Of a stretch of 64,000 nucleotides of DNA, positions 28,118 to 36,429 are shown one piece after another. The number at the start of each line of letters is the position of its first letter. Position 1 is the stretch's first letter. The position numbers and the translations under genes were made by a program. The DNA is from Candidatus Hemicellulosilyticus sp. P3. Lineage in GTDB: Bacteria > Bacteroidota > Bacteroidia > Bacteroidales > P3. The notes beneath the pieces are model-generated. The model was not told the DNA's origin, made no database searches, and was given only the letters and a program-made list of their open reading frames with translations. The stretch spans positions 1 to 64,000 of the forward strand of contig LPNH01000017.1 of NCBI GenBank assembly GCA_001543385.1. The letters are read 5' to 3'.

Positions 28118-28952
28118 ATGCAACATAGACATACAGACAGGAAACAGTATTTCACCGAGCAGTCCAACACATCGAAAGAATATTACCTAAACTACGTAAA
28201 CGCGATCCATCCGTTGTCAGGCGGGATGCGGGTGCTCGAGGTCGGTTGCGGCGAGGGAGGCAATCTGCTTCCCTTCGCTGAGATTGGCTGCCGGGTAAGC
28301 GGCATCGATATCAGCGCAAAGCAGATCGACAACGCGAAGCAATTTTTTTTACGAGAGCGGCCTGTCGGCAGACTTCGTGGCGTCAGACTTCATGAACGTT
28401 CCGTCGCCCGTCAGCGAGGAGGATAAGTTCGACGTGGTGCTGGTGCATGATGTAATCGAACACATCGAACCCCCGTTCAAGGCAGGTTTTGTCGCCCACG
28501 TCGAATCATTCATGCGCCGCGACGCGATAGTGTTCTTTGCATTTCCGGCGTGGCAGATGCCGTTTGGAGGCCACCAGCAGATATGTCGGAGCAAACTCTC
28601 TATAGTTCCCTACCTGCACCTGCTTCCTACACCCCTCTATCGCATGATATTGCGTGCGTGCAAAGAACCGGTCGGCGTCGTCGACGAGCTGCTCAGCATC
28701 AAACGTTCCGGCCTCTCCGTCGAACAATTCGAACATCTTGCAGCCGGGCAGGGGCTGCAAACCGTCAAGCGTACCCTCTGGTTCATCAACCCGCACTACA
28801 AACAAAAATTCGGACTGAAGCCCCGCGTCGAAATCTGGGGGTTCAATAAACTATACGGTTTGCGTGACTTCTACACCACATCAGCGTGGTACCTGCTTGC
28901 CGATGCCAACTCCGGCGGTTCCCATGCCGCTTCCGGCAGCCGTCCTGCATAG
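28118..28952 (+). pseudogene. Class I SAM-dependent methyltransferase, frameshifted at a T8 run
   Basis: The first frame (28118 onward) holds motif I VLEVGCGEGGNLLPFAEIG. It then leaves frame at T8 (28343-28350): after AKQFF the reading becomes non-homologous. Removing one T restores FYESGLSADFVASDF and joins the second frame, which carries VVLVHDVIEHIEPPF and continues to 28952. Together they form an intact methyltransferase of about 277 residues with methyltransf_11/23 features. Possible explanations are an inactivating mutation, phase variation, programmed slippage at the homopolymer or a sequencing error. A consensus promoter is retained. Substrate unknown; the large C-terminal half suggests a small-molecule or glycan-related target. 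Confidence 0.8.
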
Positions 28953-29186
28953 GCCGTGCTTCGGCCGGCCGCGCGTCATGCACTGCGTGGCCGCATTCTC
29001 TTTCTTGCCCGGGCCGTCAAACGGCGCCCTAATTCTTCTTCGATGCCATTTTCACGCTTGCGGCGGCTTCTGCTGCGGTGATACGGCCGCCGCCATCAGC
29101 GAGGGGGTGTTATTTATTTTCTGAAAAGGGGTCTGTTTTCTCCGTTGTTCATGCTTGCCGTGTCAGAACCCGAAAGCCGTGATTTG
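28953..29186. other. Intergenic region with partial copy of the mscS 5' end
   Basis: No gene seen. Positions 29087-29127 match two separate pieces around the mscS start (27749-27771 and 27826-27842) joined together. Confidence 0.35.
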
Positions 29187-29220
29187 CAAAAGCCAGTCTC
29201 CATCTGGAGGCCGGCTTTTG
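29187..29220 (-). terminator. Hairpin downstream of the hydrolase gene
   Basis: Outer stem CAAAAGCC/GGCTTTTG and inner stem CTCC/GGAG around loop ATCT, 83 nt past the stop of the alpha/beta hydrolase. The U-tract is short. Confidence 0.5.
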
Positions 29221-29302
29221 CGGTATAAGTGTCCGTCACCTTTCTGTATACATGCTGTCGTCAAAAGTCAGCATGCGGCAATGAGGCAAGTGATGCGTCT
29301 CA

Positions 29303-30403
29303 TTAGAGGTTGTCTTTAAAGAACCGCTCTATTTTGTCGTAAGGGATAACTCCGGCCTGGTCGTCGTAGAGGTCTACATGGGAAGCTCCCGGGATGATGA
29401 GGATCTCCTTGTTGCCTAAGGTCATGTTTTTGCCCTGCGGATTGGTGCCGGTCATCTGCTCGAAGGCTCCCTCGCTGAAATAACGGCTATGGGCTTTTTC
29501 GCCGTGGATAAGGAGAACGGGTGTTTCAATCTCGTTGGCGAAACAAAGGATAGGCTGGTTAAGGAATGACTGGGTACCGATAAGATTCCAGCCGTCGGTG
29601 CTGTTGCCGCTGCGGGGATGATAGCCTCGCGGGGTTTTGTAATAGGCGTGATAGTCTTTGACAAACCATGGTGCGTCGTCGGGCAGCGGGTCGACCACGC
29701 CGCCGGCACGCCCATAGTCGCCCGTGCGGAACGCCTCGGTGCGGGCGGTGGCAAGACTCCTGCGCTGTTCCATACGGGCTTCGGGGTTGTCGGTGCTGCC
29801 GAAATAACCTTCGCGGGCCACCCGTGTCATATCATACATGGTGCTCGCCACGGTGGCTTTGATGCGCGGGTCGAGGGCGGCGGCGTTGACAGCCATGCCT
29901 CCGAATCCGCAGATACCTATGATGCCGATGCGGTCGGGGTCGATGTTTTCCTGTACGGAGAGGAAATCAACGGCGGCAAGGAAATCCTCGGTGTTGATGT
30001 CGGGGCTGGCGGTGCGACGGGGTTCGCCTCCGCTTTCGCCTGTAAAGGAAGGGTCGAAAGCCAATGTCACAAAGCCGCGTTCAGCCAGATGCTGGGCGTA
30101 GAGGCCGCTGCTCTGCTCTTTGACGGCGCCGAAAGGGCCGCTCACGGCGATGGCGGCCAGCCGGCCGTCGGCATTCTTGGGTGAGTAGAGGTCTGCCGCC
30201 AGCTCGATGCCGTAGCGGTTGTGGAAGGTCACCTTGCGGTGCTCCACCTTGTCGCTCAAAGGGAACGTCTTGTCCCACTCCTGGGTTAGTTTAAGTTCTT
30301 GATTCATGATGTTTTGTGTTGGTTCTTGATTCTTGCTTTCGCAGCCGGCAGCCAGCACACAGGCCATAGCCGTCACTGCCAGGGCGATCCAAGTCTTGTT
30401 CAT
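29303..30403 (-). CDS. Alpha/beta hydrolase lipoprotein (dienelactone hydrolase-like)
   Basis: About 366 residues. Lipoprotein signal TWIALAVTAMACVLAAGC with Cys near 21. Alpha/beta hydrolase fold with AAIAVSGPFGAVKEQSSGLYAQHLAERGF, FDPSFTGESGG and the nucleophile-elbow region RIGIIGICGFGGMAVNAAA. In the elbow the usual GxSxG reads GICGFGG, so Cys is the likely nucleophile, as in dienelactone hydrolases. Late Asp/His: ETPVLLIHGEKAHSR, IIPGASHVDLYDD. The start is set at 30403 because the -7 element (30428-30435) lies between it and the in-frame upstream ATG. Substrate unknown. Confidence 0.82.
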   Translation of the reverse strand: MNKTWIALAVTAMACVLAAGCESKNQEPTQNIMNQELKLTQEWDKTFPLSDKVEHRKVTFHNRYGIELAADLYSPKNADGRLAAIAVSGPFGAVKEQSSGLYAQHLAERGFVTLAFDPSFTGESGGEPRRTASPDINTEDFLAAVDFLSVQENIDPDRIGIIGICGFGGMAVNAAALDPRIKATVASTMYDMTRVAREGYFGSTDNPEARMEQRRSLATARTEAFRTGDYGRAGGVVDPLPDDAPWFVKDYHAYYKTPRGYHPRSGNSTDGWNLIGTQSFLNQPILCFANEIETPVLLIHGEKAHSRYFSEGAFEQMTGTNPQGKNMTLGNKEILIIPGASHVDLYDDQAGVIPYDKIERFFKDNL

Positions 30404-30427
30404 GCGGTTGAGATTATGTGTTTGTTG

Positions 30428-30435
30428 CAAAGATA
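30428..30435 (-). promoter_or_regulatory. -7 promoter element for the hydrolase
   Basis: Minus-strand TATCTTTG; the upstream in-frame ATG at 30439 would lie outside the transcript. Confidence 0.65.
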
Positions 30436-30541
30436 GCAAATTTTCCGTTTTTTTATATCTGAAAACTTAGCGGCGAAGTGAAACCTCACTTCCGGCCCTG
30501 AATCCCGGCGACCGATTTGGGCCAGTTCGCAAATTTATACG

Positions 30542-30549
30542 TATATTTG
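30542..30549 (+). promoter_or_regulatory. -7 promoter element for the Na/Pi cotransporter
   Basis: TATATTTG, with a TTTGG at about the -33 position (30516-30520), 25 nt before the ATG at 30575. Confidence 0.6.
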
Positions 30550-30574
30550 TCTGATAAAATTGATACTATTTTCC

Positions 30575-32311
30575 ATGACTCTTCTTCAGATACTTTTGAT
30601 TATCATCAACTTTGCTGGTGCGCTTGCCGTGTTTCTCTTTGCCATGAAACTGATGAGCGAAGGCTTGCAGAAGGTGGCGGGCAGCAGAATGCGTGCCGTG
30701 CTTGGCCGCATCACCAACAAACCGCTCAGCGGCATCCTCACCGGCACGGTGGTCACGGCGGCCATACAGTCCTCGTCGGCCACCACCGTTATGGTGGTCA
30801 GTTTTGTCAATGCCGGGCTGCTCACCCTCTCCGGCGCTGTGGCCGTCATCATGGGCGCCAACATCGGCACCACCGTCACGGCGTGGATTATCACACTGCT
30901 CGGGTTGGGCGAGAGTTCGGGCTATTTCAGCCTGCCGCTGGCCATAGCGGCGGTCAGCCTCATCTTTCTTTTCACGCGGAAAGACCGCTCCAAGTCTTTG
31001 GCTCAAACCATCCTGGGACTTTCGTTGCTGCTTGTGGGCATGCAGCTCCTGCAAAGCGCCATGCCCAATCTCGAAGACTATCCCGGCCTGCTGCAGGGCA
31101 TCGCGTCGTTGTCGGGCTACGGTTTCTGGTCCATCCTGCTTTTTATCGCCATCGGGGCGTTGCTCACCTGCATCGTACAGGCTTCCGCCGCCATGATGGC
31201 CATCACCCTTGTCATGTGTTACAACGGATGGATTGGATTCGACATGGCCGTCGCCTTGGTCATGGGGCAGAACATCGGCACCACCATCACCGCCAACATC
31301 GCCGCTGTCGTCGCCAACGCCGCCGGCAAGAAAGCAGCACGGGCCCATCTGGTCTTCAATGTGGTCGGTGTGCTCATCACGCTCGTTCTGTTCCGTCCGC
31401 TGATGTCGCTGATCGCCCGCGTCACCCTTGGTGTCACCGGATGTTCCCCCTACGCCGACGTGGCCACCGCCGGCTACAACCCCGAGTCCATCCCCTTGGC
31501 CATCTCATTCTTCCATACCGTTTTCAATGTGGGCAACACCGCCATTTTGTCCTGGTTCATTCCGCAGATATTATGGTTAGTGGACCGTATGGTTCCTGAG
31601 AAAAAGGTGGCTGTCGGACAGGAGGAATACCGTCTCACCTACATCAGCCGCGGACCTGTCACCACAGCCGAGTTGGGCTTGCAGGCCGCCAAACGGGAGA
31701 TACAGCTCTTCTCCAAACAAGTGCTGCGAATGTACGCCCTGCTGCCCGAACTACGCGGTGCACGCAGCGACAAAGAATTTGATGCCGCCATGCAGCGTAT
31801 CGCCGACTACGAGCGGCTCACCGACCGCATGGAGATGGAGCTGACCGACTACCTCACCTCCATCGGCGGCGGCGACATCAGCAGCCACGGCTCCGAACGC
31901 ATCGGTGCCATGCTGCGCATTATCGACAACCTCGAAAGCATCGGCGACAGCATCTATCAAATATCCCTCACGCGTCGGAACAAGCGCAGCGATGCGGTGC
32001 ATTTCAGCGACAGCCAGAATGCCCATATCGCGCAGATGAGCGCCATGGTCGAGAACGCCCTGATCGTGATGGACGCCAACTTGGCCGACTTTGACCGCGC
32101 CGACCTCGACGCCGCCTATGCTGCCGAACGCAGCGTCAACACCTATCGCGACCAGCTGCGTGCCGAGCATTTGGAGGCTTTGAAGTCGGGGCGCTACACC
32201 TATGCTGTCGGCAGTGCCTACAGTGAGTTGTTCGCCCAATACGAGAAACTGGCCGACTATGTCATCAACGTCAGCGAAGCCCTTCAGCCCGCTCGCAAGC
32301 ACACCCGTTAA
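30575..32311 (+). CDS. Na/Pi cotransporter family protein with PhoU-like domain
   Basis: 578 residues. Two inverted-topology repeats each carry a QSS/QAS motif: QSSSATTVMVVSFVNAGLL and QASAAMMAITLVMCYNG, with partner motifs MGANIGTTVTAWI and MGQNIGTTITANIAAV. These form the substrate site of the PF02690 Na+/phosphate symporters. About eight to ten membrane helices, then a cytoplasmic C-terminal PhoU-like helical bundle (AAKREIQLFSKQVLRMYALL to the end). The start at 30575 follows the promoter. A phosphate importer would fit the polyphosphate locus elsewhere in the window, but no direct link is visible. Followed 14 nt later by the AlkZ-related gene. Confidence 0.92.
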   Translation: MTLLQILLIIINFAGALAVFLFAMKLMSEGLQKVAGSRMRAVLGRITNKPLSGILTGTVVTAAIQSSSATTVMVVSFVNAGLLTLSGAVAVIMGANIGTTVTAWIITLLGLGESSGYFSLPLAIAAVSLIFLFTRKDRSKSLAQTILGLSLLLVGMQLLQSAMPNLEDYPGLLQGIASLSGYGFWSILLFIAIGALLTCIVQASAAMMAITLVMCYNGWIGFDMAVALVMGQNIGTTITANIAAVVANAAGKKAARAHLVFNVVGVLITLVLFRPLMSLIARVTLGVTGCSPYADVATAGYNPESIPLAISFFHTVFNVGNTAILSWFIPQILWLVDRMVPEKKVAVGQEEYRLTYISRGPVTTAELGLQAAKREIQLFSKQVLRMYALLPELRGARSDKEFDAAMQRIADYERLTDRMEMELTDYLTSIGGGDISSHGSERIGAMLRIIDNLESIGDSIYQISLTRRNKRSDAVHFSDSQNAHIAQMSAMVENALIVMDANLADFDRADLDAAYAAERSVNTYRDQLRAEHLEALKSGRYTYAVGSAYSELFAQYEKLADYVINVSEALQPARKHTR

Positions 32312-32325
32312 AACTTTTCGAAACG

Positions 32326-32997
32326 ATGACAACGGAACACACGCTGCATGATTGTCCGTCGATGATGGAATACATCGAGCAGACCGGGTTGCTGCCGCTG
32401 TTGGACAGCGGTGTGCCCGGCTTCTCGGCCGATGCCGCGGTGGCTCCCGAATGCCGCTACCGCAGGTTGGACGATGGCGGCTGGGAATGGCCGTTGTGGA
32501 AATGGAAAGGGCCCCTCGTCACCGAAGGTCATTTCGCCTACGGCAAATTCTTCGACGGCAAAGCCGGCTTCGTCAGTATGCAGTGGTGGCCCGATTTGTG
32601 CAACTGGCGCCGCAGCCGTCATCCTGTACCCGACGAAGACTCCCTCGAAGGCGCCATACTGGCCGTGCTCCAGACCTCGGGCAGCATGATTTCGCGAGAG
32701 TTGCGTGCCGCCTGCGGTTTCACCGGTCCGCGTATGCGCAGCCGTTTCGACGCCTGCATCACCCGTCTGCAGATGGCATGCCGTGTCGTCACCGAGGACT
32801 TTGTCTACCCCCGCGACCGTCACGACCGGCCTTACGGTTGGGGTTGGTCCCTGCTCGCCACCCCCGAACGGCTCTATGGTCGCGGCGCCTGCCGTTGCGA
32901 ACGCAGCCCCGAAGAGTCTTGCGCCCGCCTGCACACCCATCTCAGGGCCTTGTTGCCCGATGCCGGCGAACGGCAGATAGCACGGCTGGTAGGGTAG
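32326..32997 (+). CDS. AlkZ-related winged-helix protein
   Basis: 223 residues rich in Trp and Arg: WEWPLWKWKGPLVTEGHFAYGKFF, FVSMQWWPDLCNWRRSRHP, then a winged-helix-like SLEGAILAVLQTSGSMISRELRAACGF. It resembles the short Bacteroidota proteins named AlkZ-related, distant relatives of the YcaQ/AlkZ DNA glycosylases. The catalytic QxQ/QxD motif of true AlkZ was not found, so glycosylase activity is not claimed. Probably co-transcribed with the upstream transporter. The identification is by general similarity only. Confidence 0.6.
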   Translation: MTTEHTLHDCPSMMEYIEQTGLLPLLDSGVPGFSADAAVAPECRYRRLDDGGWEWPLWKWKGPLVTEGHFAYGKFFDGKAGFVSMQWWPDLCNWRRSRHPVPDEDSLEGAILAVLQTSGSMISRELRAACGFTGPRMRSRFDACITRLQMACRVVTEDFVYPRDRHDRPYGWGWSLLATPERLYGRGACRCERSPEESCARLHTHLRALLPDAGERQIARLVG

Positions 32998-33097
32998 GGG
33001 ATGGAGCGCCGCAGGGTCCAGACCGGCTGAAAATCACCCGTAGATCTCGATGAGATGCTTGACAAACTGTATGTCGCCAAAGTCGACGGTGCCCGTG

Positions 33098-33184
33098 TCA
33101 CGCTCGCTCGTCGGGGCTCACCAGCAAGACGCCGTAACCTGGCAGAGGTATTTCGACGCCATTGGATAATTTGGTGGTATTCAT
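33098..33184 (-). pseudogene. Aldo/keto reductase N-terminal remnant
   Basis: 28 codons reading TTKLSNGVEIPLPGYGVLLV, the N-terminal strand of Bacteroidales aldo/keto reductases, before a stop; the barrel is missing. It starts 4 nt after the CMD-cupin gene stop, so it was once the next gene of that operon. A different frame downstream (33034-33095) reads as a plausible protein tail (VDFGDIQFVKHLIEIYG), suggesting a deletion fused two gene ends. Confidence 0.65.
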
Positions 33185-33188
33185 AAAA

Positions 33189-34301
33189 TTACAGTTTGTT
33201 GTACTCTTCATCGGAGACCGGTTCAAGCCATTCTGTGCTGTTGCCGGGGCGGACATCGGTGTGGTAAGTGAGATGCTGCATCCAGCTGTCCTCTGCGGCG
33301 CCATGCCAGTGTTTGACACCTTCGGATACAGCGACCGTGACGCCGGGGCGCAATTCGATGGCTTCCTTGCCCCACTCCTGATACCATCCGCGCCCGCTGA
33401 CGCAGACGATCATCTGCATGGCGCCGTGGTGGGTGTGCCAGTTGTTGCGGCATCCCGGCTCGAAGGTAACGTTGCACAGGCCGCCGTCCATCACGGCCAG
33501 ATAGCTTTTCCCGATGAAGTACTGCGCGTAGGCGTTGTTGGGCTCGCCTAATGGCCAGACGGAGGTGGAGACGACCGGCGTTTCGCGCCCCTCGACGGCT
33601 GCGATGGCGGCTTCGCAACGCAAGGCTTCGGCGGTGAGACCGTGTGCCTTCAACGTTTCGGGAATAGCGGAAAGCTGCTCCTTGCTGACACCCATATTCA
33701 ATGCTCCGCGTACATGTGCCGTGAGTTGTGGCATCACCCCTTCCATTCCGCTCAGGGCGCTGACGGTCACCAACTCACGCTCTGCATAAGTCAGCACGTC
33801 GCGGGCAAAGATGTCACCGAAGAGGTGTGCTTTGAGGAAGTAGTCCTCGGCGGGGCAGAACGTATAGTTAAACGGTTGTCCCGTAAGCTGAGTCTGGACC
33901 ACCGTGCCCTGCCGCAAAGCGTCGTAGTTGTCCGGTAGCGGCGATGCCTCGGCGCCCTCATTCACGGTCAGACCCTCGGCCCTGCGTTGCTCCACGACTT
34001 GCTGCAGTGAGCCCAAAGCGTTGAGCGAACGTGGGAATCCCGTGTAGGCGTAGAGATGCGCGAGGGCTTCCTTCATTTGGTTTACGGTCAGGCCGGCATC
34101 AAGACTTCTGTTGATGCTTTCGGACAACGACGACTGGTCGCCCCGGGCCTCATGGCAGGCGACGAGCGTCATTTCCGCCGCTTGCTCGGCAGTGAAACTT
34201 AAGGTGTTCATCTCCTTGTCAGTTTTAGTTGTTTTGCTGCTGCAGGCAGCCATCGTCATCGCTGCCAGTGCAAACAATGAAATGTTGTAAATCAGTTTCA
34301 T
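33189..34301 (-). CDS. Carboxymuconolactone decarboxylase + cupin lipoprotein
   Basis: 370 residues. Lipobox AMTMAAC (Cys about 20), two AhpD/CMD-like helical modules (GLTVNQMKEALAHLYAYTGFPRSLNAL and LVTVSALSGMEGVMPQLTAHVRGALNMG), then a cupin with metal-binding histidines NNWHTHHGAMQMIVCVSGRGWYQEWG. The CMD Cys pair (CxxC) is not present in either module, so a peroxidase-type thiol mechanism is doubtful. This fusion is common in Bacteroidales beside aldo/keto reductases and flavodoxins, as here. Promoter at 34323-34330. Confidence 0.87.
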   Translation of the reverse strand: MKLIYNISLFALAAMTMAACSSKTTKTDKEMNTLSFTAEQAAEMTLVACHEARGDQSSLSESINRSLDAGLTVNQMKEALAHLYAYTGFPRSLNALGSLQQVVEQRRAEGLTVNEGAEASPLPDNYDALRQGTVVQTQLTGQPFNYTFCPAEDYFLKAHLFGDIFARDVLTYAERELVTVSALSGMEGVMPQLTAHVRGALNMGVSKEQLSAIPETLKAHGLTAEALRCEAAIAAVEGRETPVVSTSVWPLGEPNNAYAQYFIGKSYLAVMDGGLCNVTFEPGCRNNWHTHHGAMQMIVCVSGRGWYQEWGKEAIELRPGVTVAVSEGVKHWHGAAEDSWMQHLTYHTDVRPGNSTEWLEPVSDEEYNKL

Positions 34302-34322
34302 TCAGTCATAAATTTAACCTTG

Positions 34323-34330
34323 CAAAAATA
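34323..34330 (-). promoter_or_regulatory. -7 promoter element for CMD-cupin
   Basis: Minus-strand TATTTTTG, 21 nt before the ATG. Confidence 0.6.
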
Positions 34331-34403
34331 CACACAAATCCTCTTCCCGTCCCAATCCAAATCGCGGTGATTGTTTTCATTTTTGCCGCAGCCGGAAAGC
34401 GGC

Positions 34404-34432
34404 GAGGCCTGCGACATTCCGTCGCAGGCCTC
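34404..34432 (-). terminator. Conserved GC-rich hairpin, terminator family A
   Basis: Perfect 12-bp stem GAGGCCTGCGAC/GTCGCAGGCCTC with a 5-nt loop, downstream of the 34.6 kb lipoprotein gene. A closely similar hairpin with matching flanks is at 37533-37561. Confidence 0.6.
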
Positions 34433-34597
34433 TGTTTATATTTTGGACAAATCCGAAAGCCTCCGAAAACACTTCCTTTTCCTTTAGGTGGTCTCCGTTG
34501 ACTTCCAGATAATGTTTGGTGCTTGCCAACTCTTTTAACGCAATGCCATATTGCAGGAAATCGTACAATTCGTCAAACAAAACCTGTTAGGGGATTG

Positions 34598-35086
34598 CTA
34601 TCTTCCTATAAATATTTCATTGAGACATTTCTCGGTGGCTCGTCTGATTGCCTTTGCCTCGGTATTTGCTTTGGCATCGGCTCTGCATATGCAAATTAAG
34701 TCATTCTTTTCGGCACCGAGTATTTGTATTGTCACCTCAATGGCAAACTCGTCCATCCCCTCCCGTGAATTACCATCGCCATAATTGATAATCATTGTCT
34801 GCTTGGCGTTCTCGGCCTTGACCTCTGGCACTCTCACATATCCTTTGTTCATCATATAACCCGCGATGAGTTCGCTTGGGCTTACACTGTTTGATGACGT
34901 TGAGCCATAAACACCGTTTTGATTTCCATAGGTACCTCCCGACACGGAATTTCTTTCAGCTGTTGGTGTAACGTAAAAATATCTGAAGCCTTCTAATGAA
35001 CCATTTCGAGAAATGGATGTCGGGGCAAGGGAAATGCAGTTGCTGAATAGGAACGCTGCAATCGATAGTAATAATGCTTTCTTCAT
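34598..35086 (-). CDS. Hypothetical exported lipoprotein
   Basis: 162 residues. KKALLLSIAAFLFSNC gives a lipoprotein signal (Cys at about 16). The mature part starts SLAPTSISRNGSLEGFRYFYVTPT, has a Ser/Gly/Asn-rich stretch and ends in an alpha-beta segment (FAIEVTIQILGAEKNDLICICRADAKANTEAKAIRRATEKCLNEIF). This resembles small Bacteroidales lipoproteins of unknown function. No catalytic motif. Base composition is lower in GC than the surroundings, as is that of the flanks. Confidence 0.6.
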   Translation of the reverse strand: MKKALLLSIAAFLFSNCISLAPTSISRNGSLEGFRYFYVTPTAERNSVSGGTYGNQNGVYGSTSSNSVSPSELIAGYMMNKGYVRVPEVKAENAKQTMIINYGDGNSREGMDEFAIEVTIQILGAEKNDLICICRADAKANTEAKAIRRATEKCLNEIFIGR

Positions 35087-35174
35087 ATTGTTCATTGCTT
35101 GAATAATAATTACAATTTGATTAAATGCAAAACCCCGCCGTTTATTGTGCAGGGCCTCAAATCAAGCCTAAATC

Positions 35175-35299
35175 AAAACAGGCGGCAGGGAAGGCCGGCA
35201 CATGAAGAAAGCCAGTGGCTTTCGATAGTGTCCCGCAGGGTGGCAAACGGAATGCTGCCAAGCGGATAACAGAAATAACAAAGAGGAAAGAATTCCGAC
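35175..35299 (-). repeat. Dispersed repeat family I, copy A
   Basis: On the minus strand this stretch matches 40618-40740 (plus strand), with an identical central core TTTGCCACCCTGCGGGAC and AAAGCCACTGGCTTTCTTC. Read as protein, both contain CHPAG-x-YRKPLAFFMC. It fills most of the gap between the lipoprotein gene and the next small gene. Confidence 0.75.
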
Positions 35300-35424
35300 G
35301 TTTACTTGTGTAATTCGTGGTATAAGGTAAAAATCAGTTAGTTATGATTGTTGTGGTTCGTTCAGCAGCTCGGGGTGGCCGGTGCCAGTGGTGGGATGGC
35401 CACATAATTCGAGCAGCAGTTGAG

Positions 35425-35628
35425 TCACTTCTGAGCCTTCGACTTATCAAGCATAGCAAAATAGTCCTCTTCGGACATTCGCGTGGGGTCGTCAATCAAC
35501 TGTTTGACCAAACGATGAACGTATTTGTAGACCATTTCGAACATTGCCTCGTCCTCGGCCACAATGCCGAGGTTACGGTAGAATTCCGCATTCATCCGAA
35601 CGTAGTCTGTTGCATCTGTTGTCACCAT
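35425..35628 (-). CDS. Small hypothetical protein (antitoxin-like)
   Basis: 67 residues, mostly helical and acidic (VTTDATDYVRMNAEFYRNLG, EDEAMFEMVYKYVHRLVKQLIDD, MSEEDYFAMLDKSKAQK). The C-terminal end resembles short Bacteroidales proteins encoded near toxin-antitoxin genes, but no partner toxin is adjacent. I do not recognise the family. The start at 35628 is the first Met after the promoter-like AT-rich stretch; the longer frame has no protein-like extension. Confidence 0.5.
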   Translation of the reverse strand: MVTTDATDYVRMNAEFYRNLGIVAEDEAMFEMVYKYVHRLVKQLIDDPTRMSEEDYFAMLDKSKAQK

Positions 35629-35749
35629 AATCAATCTTTTTGAGTAATAACGTTTATTGTGTGGGGTCTCTAAAGCCGGCAGCAGGCTCTCTCCACAGGC
35701 TGATTTCGGGCAGGACATTGGATTTATTGTGTAGCGCCGACAATATTAG

Positions 35750-35782
35750 CAAAAAACCGCCACCGATGTGCGGGTGGCGGTG
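35750..35782 (-). terminator. Terminator of the AKR-flavodoxin operon
   Basis: Stem CCGCCACC/GGTGGCGG followed on the minus strand by TTTTTTGC, 50 nt after the flavodoxin stop. Confidence 0.85.
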
Positions 35783-35831
35783 AGACAATCGTCGTCTACC
35801 GGACGGCAGCGTTTTCAAGGCTCATTGGTTG

Positions 35832-36419
35832 TCAGTGGCCCAGTTGCTCAAGCCAGCGGTCTATCTCGCCGTGCTTGCGGTCCATGCCTTGGCCGCCCAT
35901 CTCTTTGGTGACGACGCAGATGCCGTCGCGATGGTCGCTCTTGGGAGTGGCTTTGACGATGTCCTTCAGCGTTGAGGAGGGACCGCTGTAGGCCGTGCAA
36001 AAGGGGATGACGGTCTTGCCGCCGAAGTCGTATTGCTCCAGGAAGGTGTAGACGGGCATCGGGGCGGTGTACCACCACACGGGGGCGCAGACAAAGACCA
36101 CGTCGTATTGCGACATGTTGTCCACCTTGCCTTTGATCGCCGGACGTTCGCCGCGTTCCTTTTCGGCCTTGGCCTCTTCAGTGCAAGGCTCATAGTCGGT
36201 GGGATAGGCCATTTCGCGCACAATCTCGAAGAGGTCGGCGCCGGTCTTCTGCGCGATGTATTTTGCCGCCTCGGCAGTGTTGCCGCTCCAGCTGAAGTAG
36301 GCGACGAGTGTTTTCTTTCCTTTCATTGAGGGTTCTCCTTTCTTTTGGGCGCAGGTGGTGAGGCTGGTGAGCGTCAGCAGGGCCGCCATAAGCGCAGTGG
36401 TTATGCTTTTCAGTTTCAT
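35832..36419 (-). CDS. Flavodoxin-like exported lipoprotein
   Basis: 195 residues. Hydrophobic leader with TSLTTC lipobox, then a flavodoxin fold: TLVAYFSWSGNTAEAAKYIAQKTGADLFEI (FMN phosphate loop SWSGNT), VVFVCAPVWWYTAPMPVYTFLEQYDFGGKTVIPFCTAYSG. It is of the long Bacteroidales flavodoxin_4 type, probably an FMN-dependent quinone reductase or electron carrier outside the cytoplasm. Start set at 36419, where the signal begins. It is 10 nt downstream of an aldo/keto reductase. Confidence 0.85.
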   Translation of the reverse strand: MKLKSITTALMAALLTLTSLTTCAQKKGEPSMKGKKTLVAYFSWSGNTAEAAKYIAQKTGADLFEIVREMAYPTDYEPCTEEAKAEKERGERPAIKGKVDNMSQYDVVFVCAPVWWYTAPMPVYTFLEQYDFGGKTVIPFCTAYSGPSSTLKDIVKATPKSDHRDGICVVTKEMGGQGMDRKHGEIDRWLEQLGH

Positions 36420-36429
36420 TGCTATATTT

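Noticed and set aside
30517..31599. Large overlapping plus-strand frame in the Na/Pi transporter
   Set aside because: His/Arg-rich shadow of the transporter gene, which has all symporter motifs in the other frame.
34377..34580. 67-codon minus-strand frame starting with TTG after the 34.6-kb lipoprotein
   Set aside because: It runs through the family A terminator hairpin and has no ATG or promoter; possibly the tail of a lost gene, but not supported.
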